A stretch of DNA of 64,000 bases from Candidatus Woesearchaeota archaeon (GCA_945861715.1 CAMAVK010000001.1:394908-458907); one strand, 5' to 3'; shown: positions 1-10,534, counted from the stretch's first letter. Notes: a model not told the origin generated them from the sequence alone. A program made the numbers and translations.

Positions 1-455
1 TCGCGCTCAGCCGTTGGCGGATATAAATCATAAAATACCACATCAACATCGTTTCTATCAACATTAACAGTCCGTACATCTCCTTTTATAAGGGTAATTT
101 CTAGAAAAGGATATTTCTCTCCACGCAAAACAGACTTCAAAATACCAAATGATTTGAGTGGCATCACCGCAGTTTGAATTGACTCCAATACCTCAGAATC
201 ATTCTCAACTCCCACAATCACTACTTTACACTGCGGATTAATTTTCCACAGCGAATCCAAAAATAGAGCTGATAAATAACCAACTCCAAACCCAACATCA
301 AGTACAACCACAGAACCACTACGAGCAATCTTATTCAAATCTAAACAAGAAATATACTTATGTCGCATCTCATCAAGTCCATTCATTGGATGCAACAATA
401 AACCCTGTTTATTTTGAAGTGATACAACTTGATCTCGCAGTATAACTTGTTTCAT
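1..455 (-). CDS. SAM-dependent methyltransferase (MnmC/COG4121-like), 3' part cut by window edge
   Basis: Own minus-strand translation MKQVILRDQVVSLQNKQGLLLHPMNGLDEMRH..VVVLDVGFGVGYLSALFLD..; Rossmann SAM motif. Confidence 0.45.
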   Translation of the reverse strand, partial: MKQVILRDQVVSLQNKQGLLLHPMNGLDEMRHKYISCLDLNKIARSGSVVVLDVGFGVGYLSALFLDSLWKINPQCKVVIVGVENDSEVLESIQTAVMPLKSFGILKSVLRGEKYPFLEITLIKGDVRTVNVDRNDVDVVFYDLYPPTAER

Positions 456-496
456 CAAATAAAACACTACCTCTCAGTATAAAAAAGAATAGGTAC

Positions 497-1201
497 TCAA
501 ATCTCCTTCTGAGAATGTCCCTCAGCCTTCTCAATTAAATGCTCAACTTCATGTAACTCATAAAACAAGAAGCGTTTAATTTTTTCTCGAAAGACTGCAA
601 TAAGAGCACCAACCCCACAAATCACAAGCAACACAACCATTCTCCAGCTAAACCCTACCACTAATTCAGCCCCAAGCGCCGTAACAAGAATTGCACGAGG
701 GATAGTCCCCACCACAAGCAACCAAAACAACGTTCTAAATTTCATATGTGTGAAACCAAGAAGCAAACAGACAATATCTGCCGGAAACACTGGAACTGCA
801 AACGCAAAAAGAACAAACACATGACCGCGTTCATTTAGCAAATGGAAGAAATGTATTCGATGATGATGGTCAACAAGTTTCTCAAGAAGTGGTCTGCCAC
901 CAAAACGAATCATATAAAATGAAATAATTCCTGCTAAAATCAATCCAACAAAACTAAGTAAACCCCCAAGAATAGTTCCATACAAATATCCGCCACCTAA
1001 CACCACCGCTGTACTAGGAATTGGTAACGGACCAGCAGCACTAACAAGAGTAACATAAATCGCCCATCCCGCATATCCAAACTGTAAAATTGTCAAGCGA
1101 ACTTGTTCAGGACTAGAAATATACGGAGCAAGAAGCATCGAACCAAGAATAAGAGCAATTACCAACACAATTGAACCAATCACCCGATGAATCGTCTTCA
1201 T
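497..1201 (-). CDS. DedA/TVP38-TMEM64 (VTT domain) membrane protein
   Basis: Multi-TM ORF with PLPIPSTAVVLGGGYLYG..G and later FPADIVCLLLG motif typical of VTT domain. Confidence 0.7.
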   Translation of the reverse strand: MKTIHRVIGSIVLVIALILGSMLLAPYISSPEQVRLTILQFGYAGWAIYVTLVSAAGPLPIPSTAVVLGGGYLYGTILGGLLSFVGLILAGIISFYMIRFGGRPLLEKLVDHHHRIHFFHLLNERGHVFVLFAFAVPVFPADIVCLLLGFTHMKFRTLFWLLVVGTIPRAILVTALGAELVVGFSWRMVVLLVICGVGALIAVFREKIKRFLFYELHEVEHLIEKAEGHSQKEI

Positions 1202-1279
1202 AATACATGTTCATATCTCTACGTTCTTAAAGATTGCTCCTGCCATACACAACAAGACCCCCAAGAAATCACCTGCCAA

Positions 1280-1792
1280 TCAAAACGGCACAGGATCATT
1301 AAACGACCATAGCTCTTCCTGCTCTGGTTCCTCTTCCCTAACAGATGACATAAAGCGTTCCAGACCAAAGTATTCTCGAACCATATCTTGGGGAAGCATT
1401 TCCCCAAACCGTATACTGGTCATCCCATGTACCAAATGATCATAAATCAGCAATCGATGAATTGCATCGCTTGAATAAGCCATCGAAATATACCCTTGAT
1501 TCTCTACTATCTCTCTATCCTTTCCCAACACAATCCTTCCCAGTGATCGCAACGTTCGCGTGCGATTCCAATGCGGATGTGAAGAATAAATTGCCTGATA
1601 CCACTTAGGATTTTCTGATTCAACGCTGCGAATCATATGTCCTACAAATCTTTGTTGTGGTGCCGGAGTTAGAATGACCTTCAATTCATTTGTTGTTATC
1701 TCCTCAAGAAGCAACCGAGCGTGTGATCGAAAATAATTTTGAATCGGCATAGCCCATGTGTACAAAGGTACATCAGCATTCCACCCAAACAA
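1280..1792 (-). CDS. hypothetical protein
   Basis: 170 aa ORF, no recognised motif. Confidence 0.5.
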   Translation of the reverse strand: MFGWNADVPLYTWAMPIQNYFRSHARLLLEEITTNELKVILTPAPQQRFVGHMIRSVESENPKWYQAIYSSHPHWNRTRTLRSLGRIVLGKDREIVENQGYISMAYSSDAIHRLLIYDHLVHGMTSIRFGEMLPQDMVREYFGLERFMSSVREEEPEQEELWSFNDPVPF

Positions 1793-1892
1793 ATCTCACC
1801 ACCTCACAAAAAGAAAAACTTTCGGCTCACTTATAACCATTACTCTACTACAATATCGACTCTAGAATAAATCCAATCCATTCATAAAAAAA

Positions 1893-2636
1893 TCATACCT
1901 TAATCGCTCTTCCTTTTCGCACCAACAAATCGGCAACTTCCGTAAAAAGCGTTGCTTCCTCACCAATATCAAACGGTCCATAAACTTTCATGTCTTTCCA
2001 TACAAAACTCGGAATCGGAACTACGACCTTCACTTTACTTTTACCAACTTCACTCGAATAACCAACCCCGTGTTGTTCGCCCATCTCCTTATGGACAATT
2101 ACATTTCTTTCATCTAAATCCGGGTTCATACCTTGATCCAACCCACTTATGTTTGTTTCACGTGGGTTCGACAAATTTTGAAAAGAATCATGTGGTGTTG
2201 GCGCAATCAAATTACTCACAATTGGAATCTCACCTCGCAACAGTGCATGCATAACTCCTCGACGGTGTGAATCAAGAACCAACAGAATTTGATCATAATA
2301 GACTTTCTCTTCAATTAACATAGAAGTGGTATCAATTATTTCAGAGCCAGTTTTACTTTTATTAAGCGCAATATCAATAATCTTTTTCTCTCGTTTTTCA
2401 TAAATTTCGCGAACAATCCGTTTAATACTACGTAATTCACCCTGCAATTTATCTTTTTCTGCTTGTCCAAACAATTCCTCAGTCTTATCTACCTTATCCA
2501 GAATTTCTTTCTTCTCACGCAAATAACCAACAAGATCAACGTAAAACGTAGGGTCAAGTTTCTGCAAATCCTCTCTCTTCTTCTCATTACGTAAAAGATC
2601 GTACAAAAGCTCCAACGTAATTTTTAATTGATCCAT
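1893..2636 (-). CDS. DNA replication factor GINS, archaeal Gins51-like
   Basis: MDQLKITLELLYDLLRNEKKREDLQKL N-terminus and C-terminal YGPFDIGEEATLFTEVADLLVRKGRAIKV typical of GINS51; start chosen at internal MDQLK. Confidence 0.75.
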   Translation of the reverse strand: MDQLKITLELLYDLLRNEKKREDLQKLDPTFYVDLVGYLREKKEILDKVDKTEELFGQAEKDKLQGELRSIKRIVREIYEKREKKIIDIALNKSKTGSEIIDTTSMLIEEKVYYDQILLVLDSHRRGVMHALLRGEIPIVSNLIAPTPHDSFQNLSNPRETNISGLDQGMNPDLDERNVIVHKEMGEQHGVGYSSEVGKSKVKVVVPIPSFVWKDMKVYGPFDIGEEATLFTEVADLLVRKGRAIKV

Positions 2637-2838
2637 TGCCACCCCAATATATGGTATAACCACTAACCTCACCACTCCAAAATCTCAAACCATTTCAAAG
2701 CCGCTTCCAATTGTCTACAAGCATCTATCCATTTTAAAACTTATTGGCAATCCACAAGCTACATTTCCTATGGAGTTATACTCGTATCTAAGACGACAAG
2801 CATAAAGTAAATAAACTCCATGCGTTATACTCATTACA

Positions 2839-3090
2839 ATGGTAAATATCCCTTCAATACCAATTGAAAAATACATAATACGCAATACTATTTCCCTATA
2901 TGTAGTTCCCGGCTCATCTCAAATAACCTTAACTGAACATGACAACTCCCTCAAACTCTACATTCACGCTCAGCCAGAAGATAACAAAGCCAATCAAGCT
3001 GTCATCCAATACTTCAAGAAAACATACAAATTAAACGTCAGAATCAAACTCGGGCAAAAATGCAGAGATAAAGTGTTAGAAATTATATAA
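2839..3090 (+). CDS. DUF167/UPF0235 (YggU-like) protein
   Basis: V.PGSSQ....LKLYIHAQPEDNKANQAVIQYFKK signature. Confidence 0.8.
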   Translation: MVNIPSIPIEKYIIRNTISLYVVPGSSQITLTEHDNSLKLYIHAQPEDNKANQAVIQYFKKTYKLNVRIKLGQKCRDKVLEII

Positions 3091-3126
3091 TAATTCACTT
3101 AAAAATAAATTCTCTTGATTACACAA

Positions 3127-3402
3127 TCAATTCTTTTGAGCAAAATAAGTATCCACAATCCGTGCTAATCCAGAATCTTCCACTCGCAATGTTATTGACT
3201 TACCTTCATCCGTTTCCTTAAACGTAGAAAATCGTGCGCAAGAATCAAACTGTTTCGATTTCCCATCATCAATAGTACCCGTTGGCATTCCAAAATACGA
3301 ATTTGCTTTAAATGAACCTTCCCCTTCTAAATATTGAGTTAAAGCAGAAAATGTACTCTTCTCTATTTGATATTCAACAATTCTTTTCATACTAACAAGC
3401 AC
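3127..3402 (-). CDS. hypothetical protein
   Basis: 91 aa ORF in coding-dense context. Confidence 0.5.
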   Translation of the reverse strand: MLVSMKRIVEYQIEKSTFSALTQYLEGEGSFKANSYFGMPTGTIDDGKSKQFDSCARFSTFKETDEGKSITLRVEDSGLARIVDTYFAQKN

Positions 3403-3479
3403 AAATTATCTTTTATAAATATTTATATTCTAAAAAAACACTCCGAAAATAAAAGAAAAAATCAAAGTAAAAATCTCAA

Positions 3480-3803
3480 CTAACACTTAGCGAGTATCGC
3501 ATCAATTTTCTGTTTCAAAATTGCTTTCGGGGCAAATCCCACAATACGATCTACTTCTTCCCCATTCTTGAACACTATTAAACATGGAATACCAGTAACC
3601 GCCGAATCTGCTGCAACATCAGGATAGTCTTCTGTTGAAATCTTTGCAAAGTTCAATTTTCCTTTATACTCTGATGAAACCTCTTCAAAGACTGGAGCCA
3701 GCATGCGACAAGGACCGCACCACGTTGCCCAGAAATCAACAATAACTGGAATTTTCTCCTTAATTATACTCTCAAATTGCGTATTTGTAAGTTCCGTAAC
3801 CAT
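3480..3803 (-). CDS. trx: thioredoxin
   Basis: [39 protein letters not shown]. Confidence 0.95.
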   Translation of the reverse strand: MVTELTNTQFESIIKEKIPVIVDFWATWCGPCRMLAPVFEEVSSEYKGKLNFAKISTEDYPDVAADSAVTGIPCLIVFKNGEEVDRIVGFAPKAILKQKIDAILAKC

Positions 3804-3973
3804 AGTAAACCCCTCCAAAAGTGAAATCAGTACCTTTCGCAAACGAATAAGTATATAAATATAAGCTCAGTTAAGAACACTATTATAAAGGAAATTACCT
3901 CTCCCCAAAGAGGCTAACAAATATCGCAACTTCCTCTAAATAAGCGTCTAAAATTAAAACCAAAGGTGAAAAG

Positions 3974-5128
3974 ATGATAATAAACAAGTTATATGCAATT
4001 CTAATACTCTTAATTTTAACCGTAAGCTTCAGCGCAGTAGCTGCACTTCCTACTGAAAATGATTGTGTTCTCTATTTTTATGGAACAAACTGTAATCATT
4101 GTGTAGCACCAGGAGATATGTTGCATAAACTTAATCTCAAATATCCAAGCATTCATATAAAAACGTACGATGTATACAGCAATCCTGAAAACAAAGCCCT
4201 TCTGGAATCCTACTTCCAAAATTACGCGATCCCCAAAACATCCCAAAGCCTTCCCGTTATTCTCATTGGTGATACCTATTTCATTGGGGACCAAGCAATA
4301 AGCACTCTGGTAGAAAATTATATTCTCTCAGGCGATCACTACGAGTGCCCTCAGCCTATTTCAAAGCAAATTGTGGGGGTGGCAGGACAAGGTTCACCAA
4401 TTAATAATTTTGAGACCCTATCCTATGGAACAATTTTCAAAGCAGCAATTAAAGACAGCTTCTCACCTTTCTTAATGGTCATGTTTCTCCTTTTAATAGC
4501 CCTCGTTGGAAGTTTAAAAGATTGTGAAGAAATTCGTAGACGAAGTATGTACTTTTTAATAGGCGCCTTCGTAACCTATATCCTCTACACCTTTGCCGTC
4601 TTAAGTGGATTCTCTCCTGATGGAGCACCAAAATATTTCGCAAAAGCCGCCGGACTCATCGCCATTTTCGCAGGAATGTATATCATACGAAATTTTGTCC
4701 TAGGCAAAAAAGGATTAGTTGCACAATTACCTAAAGCCAGAAAACGCCACATTGAAGGAAAAGTAGGGACAACCTTCCTCTCTGACGCCGGTTTCCTCTG
4801 GCTTGGACTTCTCACCGCATTGATGACAATTCCTACCACCAGCGCCATCCTTCCAGCATTAAGAAATCTGTATTTAGAGCCAACATGGACATCAACTCTT
4901 GTACCAATGCTTCTATTCTACCTTATCATCTTAGCAATTCCAATGATGATATTGGCGCTTGGAGTATATCTCACGAGATGGTACTTTGACTACACAGGAG
5001 TTGTTCGAGGCGGTGGCTCAGAGCGAAGAATAGAAATCTGGCAGCGTCATCACTTGAAGTTATTCAGATTATTCATGAGTCTGCTTGCAATAATTATCGG
5101 AATGTATGTACTCTTTGCACACATCTAA
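3974..5128 (+). CDS. thioredoxin-like domain fused to CcdA/DsbD-like transmembrane domain
   Basis: Signal/TM, FYGTNCNHC redox site, then about 6 TM helices. Confidence 0.7.
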   Translation: MIINKLYAILILLILTVSFSAVAALPTENDCVLYFYGTNCNHCVAPGDMLHKLNLKYPSIHIKTYDVYSNPENKALLESYFQNYAIPKTSQSLPVILIGDTYFIGDQAISTLVENYILSGDHYECPQPISKQIVGVAGQGSPINNFETLSYGTIFKAAIKDSFSPFLMVMFLLLIALVGSLKDCEEIRRRSMYFLIGAFVTYILYTFAVLSGFSPDGAPKYFAKAAGLIAIFAGMYIIRNFVLGKKGLVAQLPKARKRHIEGKVGTTFLSDAGFLWLGLLTALMTIPTTSAILPALRNLYLEPTWTSTLVPMLLFYLIILAIPMMILALGVYLTRWYFDYTGVVRGGGSERRIEIWQRHHLKLFRLFMSLLAIIIGMYVLFAHI

Positions 5129-5305
5129 CTTCAAGTTAAACACATCAACCAACAATAAAATTTATTTTATTTTTTTAAAATTCAAAAAGTTTCTTTTTTA
5201 CTTTATCTTTGAACCAAAAATATCAAATAGAATTATTCAAGGTATATACTCTAAATCAACCTATAAACTCAACTTATAAACCAAGCTCAACTCAACCCAT
5301 CACCA

Positions 5306-6085
5306 ATGAAAAAACCAACCCTCCCAAAACCAAGCACTCATTTCATTACTATTCCACTGAACTCGACTCCCGCACTAAAAGTTTCTCCGTTTATCCCTGC
5401 TCCCATCTCGCACCCTATTCCGTTAACCAATACCCAACAAATATTCATCGCCACTCTTGACATTCTCGAAAAGACACGAACCCAAAAAACGATGCTAGAA
5501 TCCCTCCCCACATTCACTCCCTACCAACTTTTAGTAGCTACCATGCTCTCGGCAAGAACTAAAGATTCCACTACTATCCCCATCGTCAAGAACCTCTTCA
5601 AACTTCATCCCACTCCCAAAAAAATCTCGGAACTTAAATTGAGCGAACTCGAACGACTTATCTACGGCGTGGGTTTCCACCACACCAAATCAAACCACCT
5701 TCATGAACTATCATATCTCATTCACACAAAATATAAAGATCAATGTCCATCCACCCAAGATGCGCTCACCTCCCTCCCTGGTGTTGGTCGAAAAACCGCG
5801 AACTGTATCCTCAATTACGCATTCAATACCCCCGCAATCGCTGTAGACATTCACGTGCATCGAATCACGAACCGTCTTGGTTGGATTAAAACCACATCTC
5901 CCGAAGAAACCGAAGACGCACTCATGGAAATTCTACCAACAGAGCAATGGATCAGAATAAACAAACTTCTCGTCGTACACGGTCAAACAATTTGTGAGCC
6001 GCGAAAACCAAAATGTAATCTCTGCCCAATCACAAAGTACTGCGAGTATTTTCAAAAACAAGCAAAGATCACGCCATCAAAATAA
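5306..6085 (+). CDS. nth: endonuclease III (4Fe-4S)
   Basis: LPGVGRKTANCIL HhH, VDIHVHRITNRLGW, CxxxxxxCxxCxxxxxC cluster. Confidence 0.92.
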   Translation: MKKPTLPKPSTHFITIPLNSTPALKVSPFIPAPISHPIPLTNTQQIFIATLDILEKTRTQKTMLESLPTFTPYQLLVATMLSARTKDSTTIPIVKNLFKLHPTPKKISELKLSELERLIYGVGFHHTKSNHLHELSYLIHTKYKDQCPSTQDALTSLPGVGRKTANCILNYAFNTPAIAVDIHVHRITNRLGWIKTTSPEETEDALMEILPTEQWIRINKLLVVHGQTICEPRKPKCNLCPITKYCEYFQKQAKITPSK

Positions 6086-6208
6086 CCATCCCAAATAATT
6101 CTTCTGAAATATTTTTGCTTTGTCTCACTTTCCCTCACCAGATTTCGTATTTTTCGTATATATACCCTTTAGCCAACGTTAATATCACTCTCTCACCCCA
6201 AACGAATC

Positions 6209-6781
6209 ATGAACTATGGTGGACTTTGTATTGAATATGGAAAAAGTGTAAATGCCACAGCTGCAGCCATTACTATTTTCAACAAAAAGCAGGATTGCAT
6301 CGAACGTCAAACCTGCTATATTTATCCATCAATTCCGTTTAGCGAGGAAAATAGATACTCCCGAGATCGAGCAACCTTTGAAATCCTAATGTCGCTTGTA
6401 CGTGAAATAGTGGATGTCCTCGTATTCTATAGAAAAGGAACAGGAGCAACATACAATTTGGCATCTAAAATTGGAGAAGAATACCATTTTCCTACCTTTG
6501 CTCTTGCAGACAGTTTAAACACGGGAAGATATGAACCCCTCCCAAATAATGCTGGGTCATACGTAAAAGTCGACAAAGAAATCGGACCAGACACCTACGC
6601 TCTTCGTACGTTATCATTTCATAAACCAATATACCTTGAAGTCGGGTATAATCTTGAAGCAAATCAAGTAATTCCTTTAACCTTTGAGTTCTCAAAAAAT
6701 TTTAGAACTCCTGAAATTGTCAGAAACGCAAGAGTATTAGCACGTCAAACATTACGTGAAAATTTAGCAGACAGATTATAA
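6209..6781 (+). CDS. endonuclease V-like fold protein, catalytic residues degenerate
   Basis: Manual alignment to EndoV: VDVLVF..G......NLASKIGEEYHFPTFALADSL, RTLSFHKPIYLEVGYNLEANQVI, RTPEIVRNARVLAR. Confidence 0.55.
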   Translation: MNYGGLCIEYGKSVNATAAAITIFNKKQDCIERQTCYIYPSIPFSEENRYSRDRATFEILMSLVREIVDVLVFYRKGTGATYNLASKIGEEYHFPTFALADSLNTGRYEPLPNNAGSYVKVDKEIGPDTYALRTLSFHKPIYLEVGYNLEANQVIPLTFEFSKNFRTPEIVRNARVLARQTLRENLADRL

Positions 6782-6798
6782 CATCTGGTTGCAGAATT

Positions 6799-7416
6799 CT
6801 ATATCCCTACACGATGTGTGATAGTTACATCTCGAAGCGTTGTGCGATAAAAATCAAGACGTTTATTCACATAATCTTGATGCAAATCCTTCTCAAATAA
6901 AACGCATACAGTATAATCGCGTTTGCAAGCAGCAGGAACAAAACCACACACCTCAATAGGCCGAGTTATACGAGGTAGTTCTCGAGAATCAAATTGTCGA
7001 ATAATCAAATAGTATCGATCTCCTTCAGTAGCATGTAATCTCGAACGGATTCCAAAGACAGGATCAGTTTTGAAATACTCACCTTCCTCCGCTACATAAG
7101 CGTTTGAATGCCCCTCTTCATTACCATAAAATGTGGTATTTACAATTGCTTGAAGCGTCTCAAAACTATCTTCTCCGCCCCGCGGTTCTATACCATGGAT
7201 CCCTGGCTGAACTCGAAACACATAATCGCCTTCATCAATGTGGAACCGTGAAAAAACATATCCCCCTCGGTGCGCAAGCGGCACAATCAGTGGCCTAATC
7301 TTCGAGCTTCCAAGACGTGCCTCAACCGCAAGAGCTCGCTCAAGTGTGGATGGAAAATGGGAAAATTCCTCTGCTTTCAAATTCAACCCATCAGAAGTGA
7401 TACTGACATGTTCCAT
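6799..7416 (-). CDS. hypothetical protein
   Basis: 205 aa ORF. Confidence 0.6.
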   Translation of the reverse strand: MEHVSITSDGLNLKAEEFSHFPSTLERALAVEARLGSSKIRPLIVPLAHRGGYVFSRFHIDEGDYVFRVQPGIHGIEPRGGEDSFETLQAIVNTTFYGNEEGHSNAYVAEEGEYFKTDPVFGIRSRLHATEGDRYYLIIRQFDSRELPRITRPIEVCGFVPAACKRDYTVCVLFEKDLHQDYVNKRLDFYRTTLRDVTITHRVGI

Positions 7417-7451
7417 ATATATTGTGATATTTGTCTAATTAATAAATCACC

Positions 7452-7727
7452 CTACCATTTCACTTTATGCGGCGATCTTCGAGACGTCGCATGCAACACT
7501 TCTGCGGTCTTTACCAGTGCAACAACCATCCAAATCGCATTTAAAATCACAAACGGCCATGCCGTTAGTGACCAACCATAATACAAAAGAAGCAACGACC
7601 CAATCACATTCATCACGTTATATCGAAGCGTATCTTGTCGCCATGCAACGAGAAACTCATCAAGAATAAATGCAACCAAAATACAAATCATCCCAACAAT
7701 CCCTGCAAATAAAGTAAATGTCAAAAC
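7452..7727 (-). CDS. small membrane protein, CBU_0592-like
   Basis: Three-helix hydrophobic ORF; LRYNVMNVIGSLLLLYYGW..PFVILNAIWMVVAL; start taken at MVLTF. Confidence 0.55.
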   Translation of the reverse strand, partial: VLTFTLFAGIVGMICILVAFILDEFLVAWRQDTLRYNVMNVIGSLLLLYYGWSLTAWPFVILNAIWMVVALVKTAEVLHATSRRSPHKVKW

Positions 7728-7801
7728 CATTTTATCCTCCTTTCCGACTAAAAAAAATATTTTAATCAGCAATCAACAACCAACCAATTACAAAGTACAA
7801 A

Positions 7802-8410
7802 TCACCGAAGCGGCATCTTCCGTAAATTCTGCTGATCCGCAATCGACACCAAATGCCGACCTAAATCACGAACAATGAACTTCTGCTTCTCCGCTGTTCT
7901 TTTCAACGTTGCCAAATATTTCAAATGCGGCATCTGCATCATATATACTGCCTCATCAAGTGAGAGCGTCTTATGTAACAACTCTGTAATCTCATGGTAA
8001 TGTGACTCAACCATTTTAATAGAAGTATCATACTCACGTAGTTGCGCAATCGTAGCGGGTAGGCTCATATAATCATCATTAAGTAATTGCGAAGTAAGCA
8101 TCTTTGCTTTTGCATGATTCCCTTGAAAGTTTGCAAGTTTCCAATCAATCAATTGACGCACATGACTTCGAATCTTCTCTTGCACTTTCACATTGCGTTG
8201 CGCCTTATCAAGCTGAACATCCATAACTTGCAATTTAGAATTAACGTTATCTTTAACATTATTTGGTAAATCTCTCAGAAAAGAAAAGTTTCCATTTGCA
8301 TTATCCTTTAACGGTGCAATCCATGCTTCTCTAAAATCTGCCAGCACGCGCGAGCTATCATCAAGCGAGTGCACCTCTTTACGCAGATCTCCAAGATCCC
8401 TAACATCCAT
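7802..8410 (-). CDS. helical hypothetical protein
   Basis: 202 aa ORF, coiled-coil-like. Confidence 0.6.
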   Translation of the reverse strand: MDVRDLGDLRKEVHSLDDSSRVLADFREAWIAPLKDNANGNFSFLRDLPNNVKDNVNSKLQVMDVQLDKAQRNVKVQEKIRSHVRQLIDWKLANFQGNHAKAKMLTSQLLNDDYMSLPATIAQLREYDTSIKMVESHYHEITELLHKTLSLDEAVYMMQMPHLKYLATLKRTAEKQKFIVRDLGRHLVSIADQQNLRKMPLR

Positions 8411-8565
8411 AGCTCAATAACCCTATTTTACGTATATAAACCTTGTGCTTATTCACCCTGTAATAAGGCATAGAAAATCACTCTTTAGCGCATCTAAAAA
8501 ATGCATTTCACAAATATTGACTATTCAAGAAAAAGAAACAAAAAAAAGAAAAAAAGGCCCCCGGT

Positions 8566-9018
8566 CTACTCGAGGTACATCTTAAGGCGATCTTGATTAA
8601 GTTCCCACTTTGCTGAAATCTTTCCTTCACGCTTGTAATACTTAGCAAGTCTTCGAATCTTAGAAGTTGCTAAAATGAGACCACGCCCAGCTGTCATATC
8701 ATGTTTATTTTTAAGCAAATGACTCTTAATTGCAATCAACTTTCGAATAAGCGATAACATATCCTCTGGAAGTTCAGTTGCAACATCATGTTCCTTCATG
8801 ATAACAGCTACCGACTTACCAGTAAGTGCTTTAACACTATTTACACCGTGAGAATCTCGAAGAATCATACCTACTTCAGATCCACTCTTACCTGACTTAG
8901 CGTACTTTACAACAAGTTTCTCAACTTCCTTATCCTTATACGGAGCCCAAGAAGGTGTATGTTTAGCTGGCTTCTTACTACCTGCCTTACCCTTTGCTCC
9001 ACTATGCATTCGTGCCAT
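8566..9018 (-). CDS. rps15: 30S ribosomal protein S15 (archaeal)
   Basis: MARMHSGAKGKAGSKKP..PSWAPYKDKEVEKLVVKYAKSGKSGSEVGMILRDSHGV. Confidence 0.97.
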   Translation of the reverse strand: MARMHSGAKGKAGSKKPAKHTPSWAPYKDKEVEKLVVKYAKSGKSGSEVGMILRDSHGVNSVKALTGKSVAVIMKEHDVATELPEDMLSLIRKLIAIKSHLLKNKHDMTAGRGLILATSKIRRLAKYYKREGKISAKWELNQDRLKMYLE

Positions 9019-9295
9019 GGTTATTCCTCTATTAGTTTTTTTAAATCGAGAATGAGATTCATAAGTCCCGCCTGTGTTTACCAACAATTCAACCTGCTCA
9101 CATAAAGCCTGATCAAACTATCGCAACTGCAACGTATACTCATCAACTCTCTTAAGTACAGACAAGCCATAAAGACCGATCTGCCCCTCGAATACAACCT
9201 AACTTGCAACTTTCTTTAAAAAGCTTACTCTTATTTCCTCCTATCACCCTACCACAACCCACAATGTTTATAACTCCAAAAATAATTTTAAAACC

Positions 9296-9850
9296 ATGGT
9301 AACACCTATTGGTAATCAAGGCAATAACATCCCTTGGAGAGAACCTGTTGTTCTCAGCCCGGCCTATGTCTCAGGAGATTTCGCAGGTGCACGAGAAATT
9401 TTTGCTGCAATTAATCGATCCGTAACTAATCTCAATCTTGTAAGTGGCGACATCATTCCTCAAATACATCCTACTCTATACTCCAATATAACTCGAGACG
9501 GGGCTCAAACAAAAATCTCAGAATACTATCACCAAAATTTCCCTCCTAAAGATGGTGAAAAAAGATACCCAGTTACTCCACTGCAAAGAGCATACCTACA
9601 AGATGGCTTCACCGTACTTGAAACACTTACTCTTAACGCGCACGATCTTCCTGACTATCTTATTTTTCTAAACAGTACATATGGTGCTCTCTCATCAAAT
9701 CAGCATTGCACTTACGGCTCAAAAATAAGTCCTGCAGACCATCTCAATTTTGCAATCGCCCAACAAATTCACGCTAAAGGAAATCAAACAGGCGTAGACC
9801 TCACACTCTATATTCGATTCCAACTACCGGTAAATAAATCAGAGAAATAA
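9296..9850 (+). CDS. hypothetical protein
   Basis: 184 aa ORF. Confidence 0.6.
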   Translation: MVTPIGNQGNNIPWREPVVLSPAYVSGDFAGAREIFAAINRSVTNLNLVSGDIIPQIHPTLYSNITRDGAQTKISEYYHQNFPPKDGEKRYPVTPLQRAYLQDGFTVLETLTLNAHDLPDYLIFLNSTYGALSSNQHCTYGSKISPADHLNFAIAQQIHAKGNQTGVDLTLYIRFQLPVNKSEK

Positions 9851-9923
9851 ATCAGAAAAATAAACATCCAAAGTAGACATTAAATCCATAATCCTTATAA
9901 ATAAAAATTTCTCTAGCATCATT

Positions 9924-10481
9924 ATGAAAAGAATTCACCTTGCCATAATCATCATACTCGTTGTACTCATTGCAGTCTTTATTGCTCGAAATACTGGAAT
10001 TGGAAATGCGACAACCACCAATATCCAAGTCTCAGATAAACCAACAATTAACAACGCACAACCCTCTTCCTCACCTAATATCACTCCATCCTCAACAGAC
10101 AATAAAGACAATGACGATGATGAAATATCATCGCCACAAACAACATCTTCATCAATAAATTCGAGTACACAATCAAACACGCAATCAAACTTATCTACTC
10201 AAAACGAGCCTACTGCAACATCGGCTTCAGGTATAACCATAACCGAACTCGCAACGCACAACTCTCGAAGTGATTGTTGGATAGTGTACCAAAAAAAAGT
10301 GTACGATATAACCTCATTCCTTCCAAGGCATCCAGGTGGAATCAATGCAATTGCTAGACACTGTGGGACCCAAGGATTTGAAAATGCATTCGTACAACAA
10401 CATGGAACAAGCAAAGTCTCAATGATGATGAAAGTAACCACCTTCATCGGTGACTTCGATGTTGTAGGGACAATGCAATAA
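9924..10481 (+). CDS. membrane-anchored/secreted cytochrome b5-like heme-binding protein
   Basis: N-terminal signal anchor, Ser/Thr/Asn linker, then DCWIVYQKKVYDITSFLPRHPGGINAIARHCG..F..QHG. Confidence 0.85.
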   Translation: MKRIHLAIIIILVVLIAVFIARNTGIGNATTTNIQVSDKPTINNAQPSSSPNITPSSTDNKDNDDDEISSPQTTSSSINSSTQSNTQSNLSTQNEPTATSASGITITELATHNSRSDCWIVYQKKVYDITSFLPRHPGGINAIARHCGTQGFENAFVQQHGTSKVSMMMKVTTFIGDFDVVGTMQ

Positions 10482-10534
10482 GTAATACCCATAAATGCAA
10501 CAACAGAATCAACCCCCAATTAGGAAAAAATAAA

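Noticed and set aside
1219-1407. 62-aa minus-strand ORF
   Set aside because: Overlaps 1280-1792 in another frame without coding character.
1952-2254. 100-aa + strand ORF
   Set aside because: Antisense to the GINS gene.
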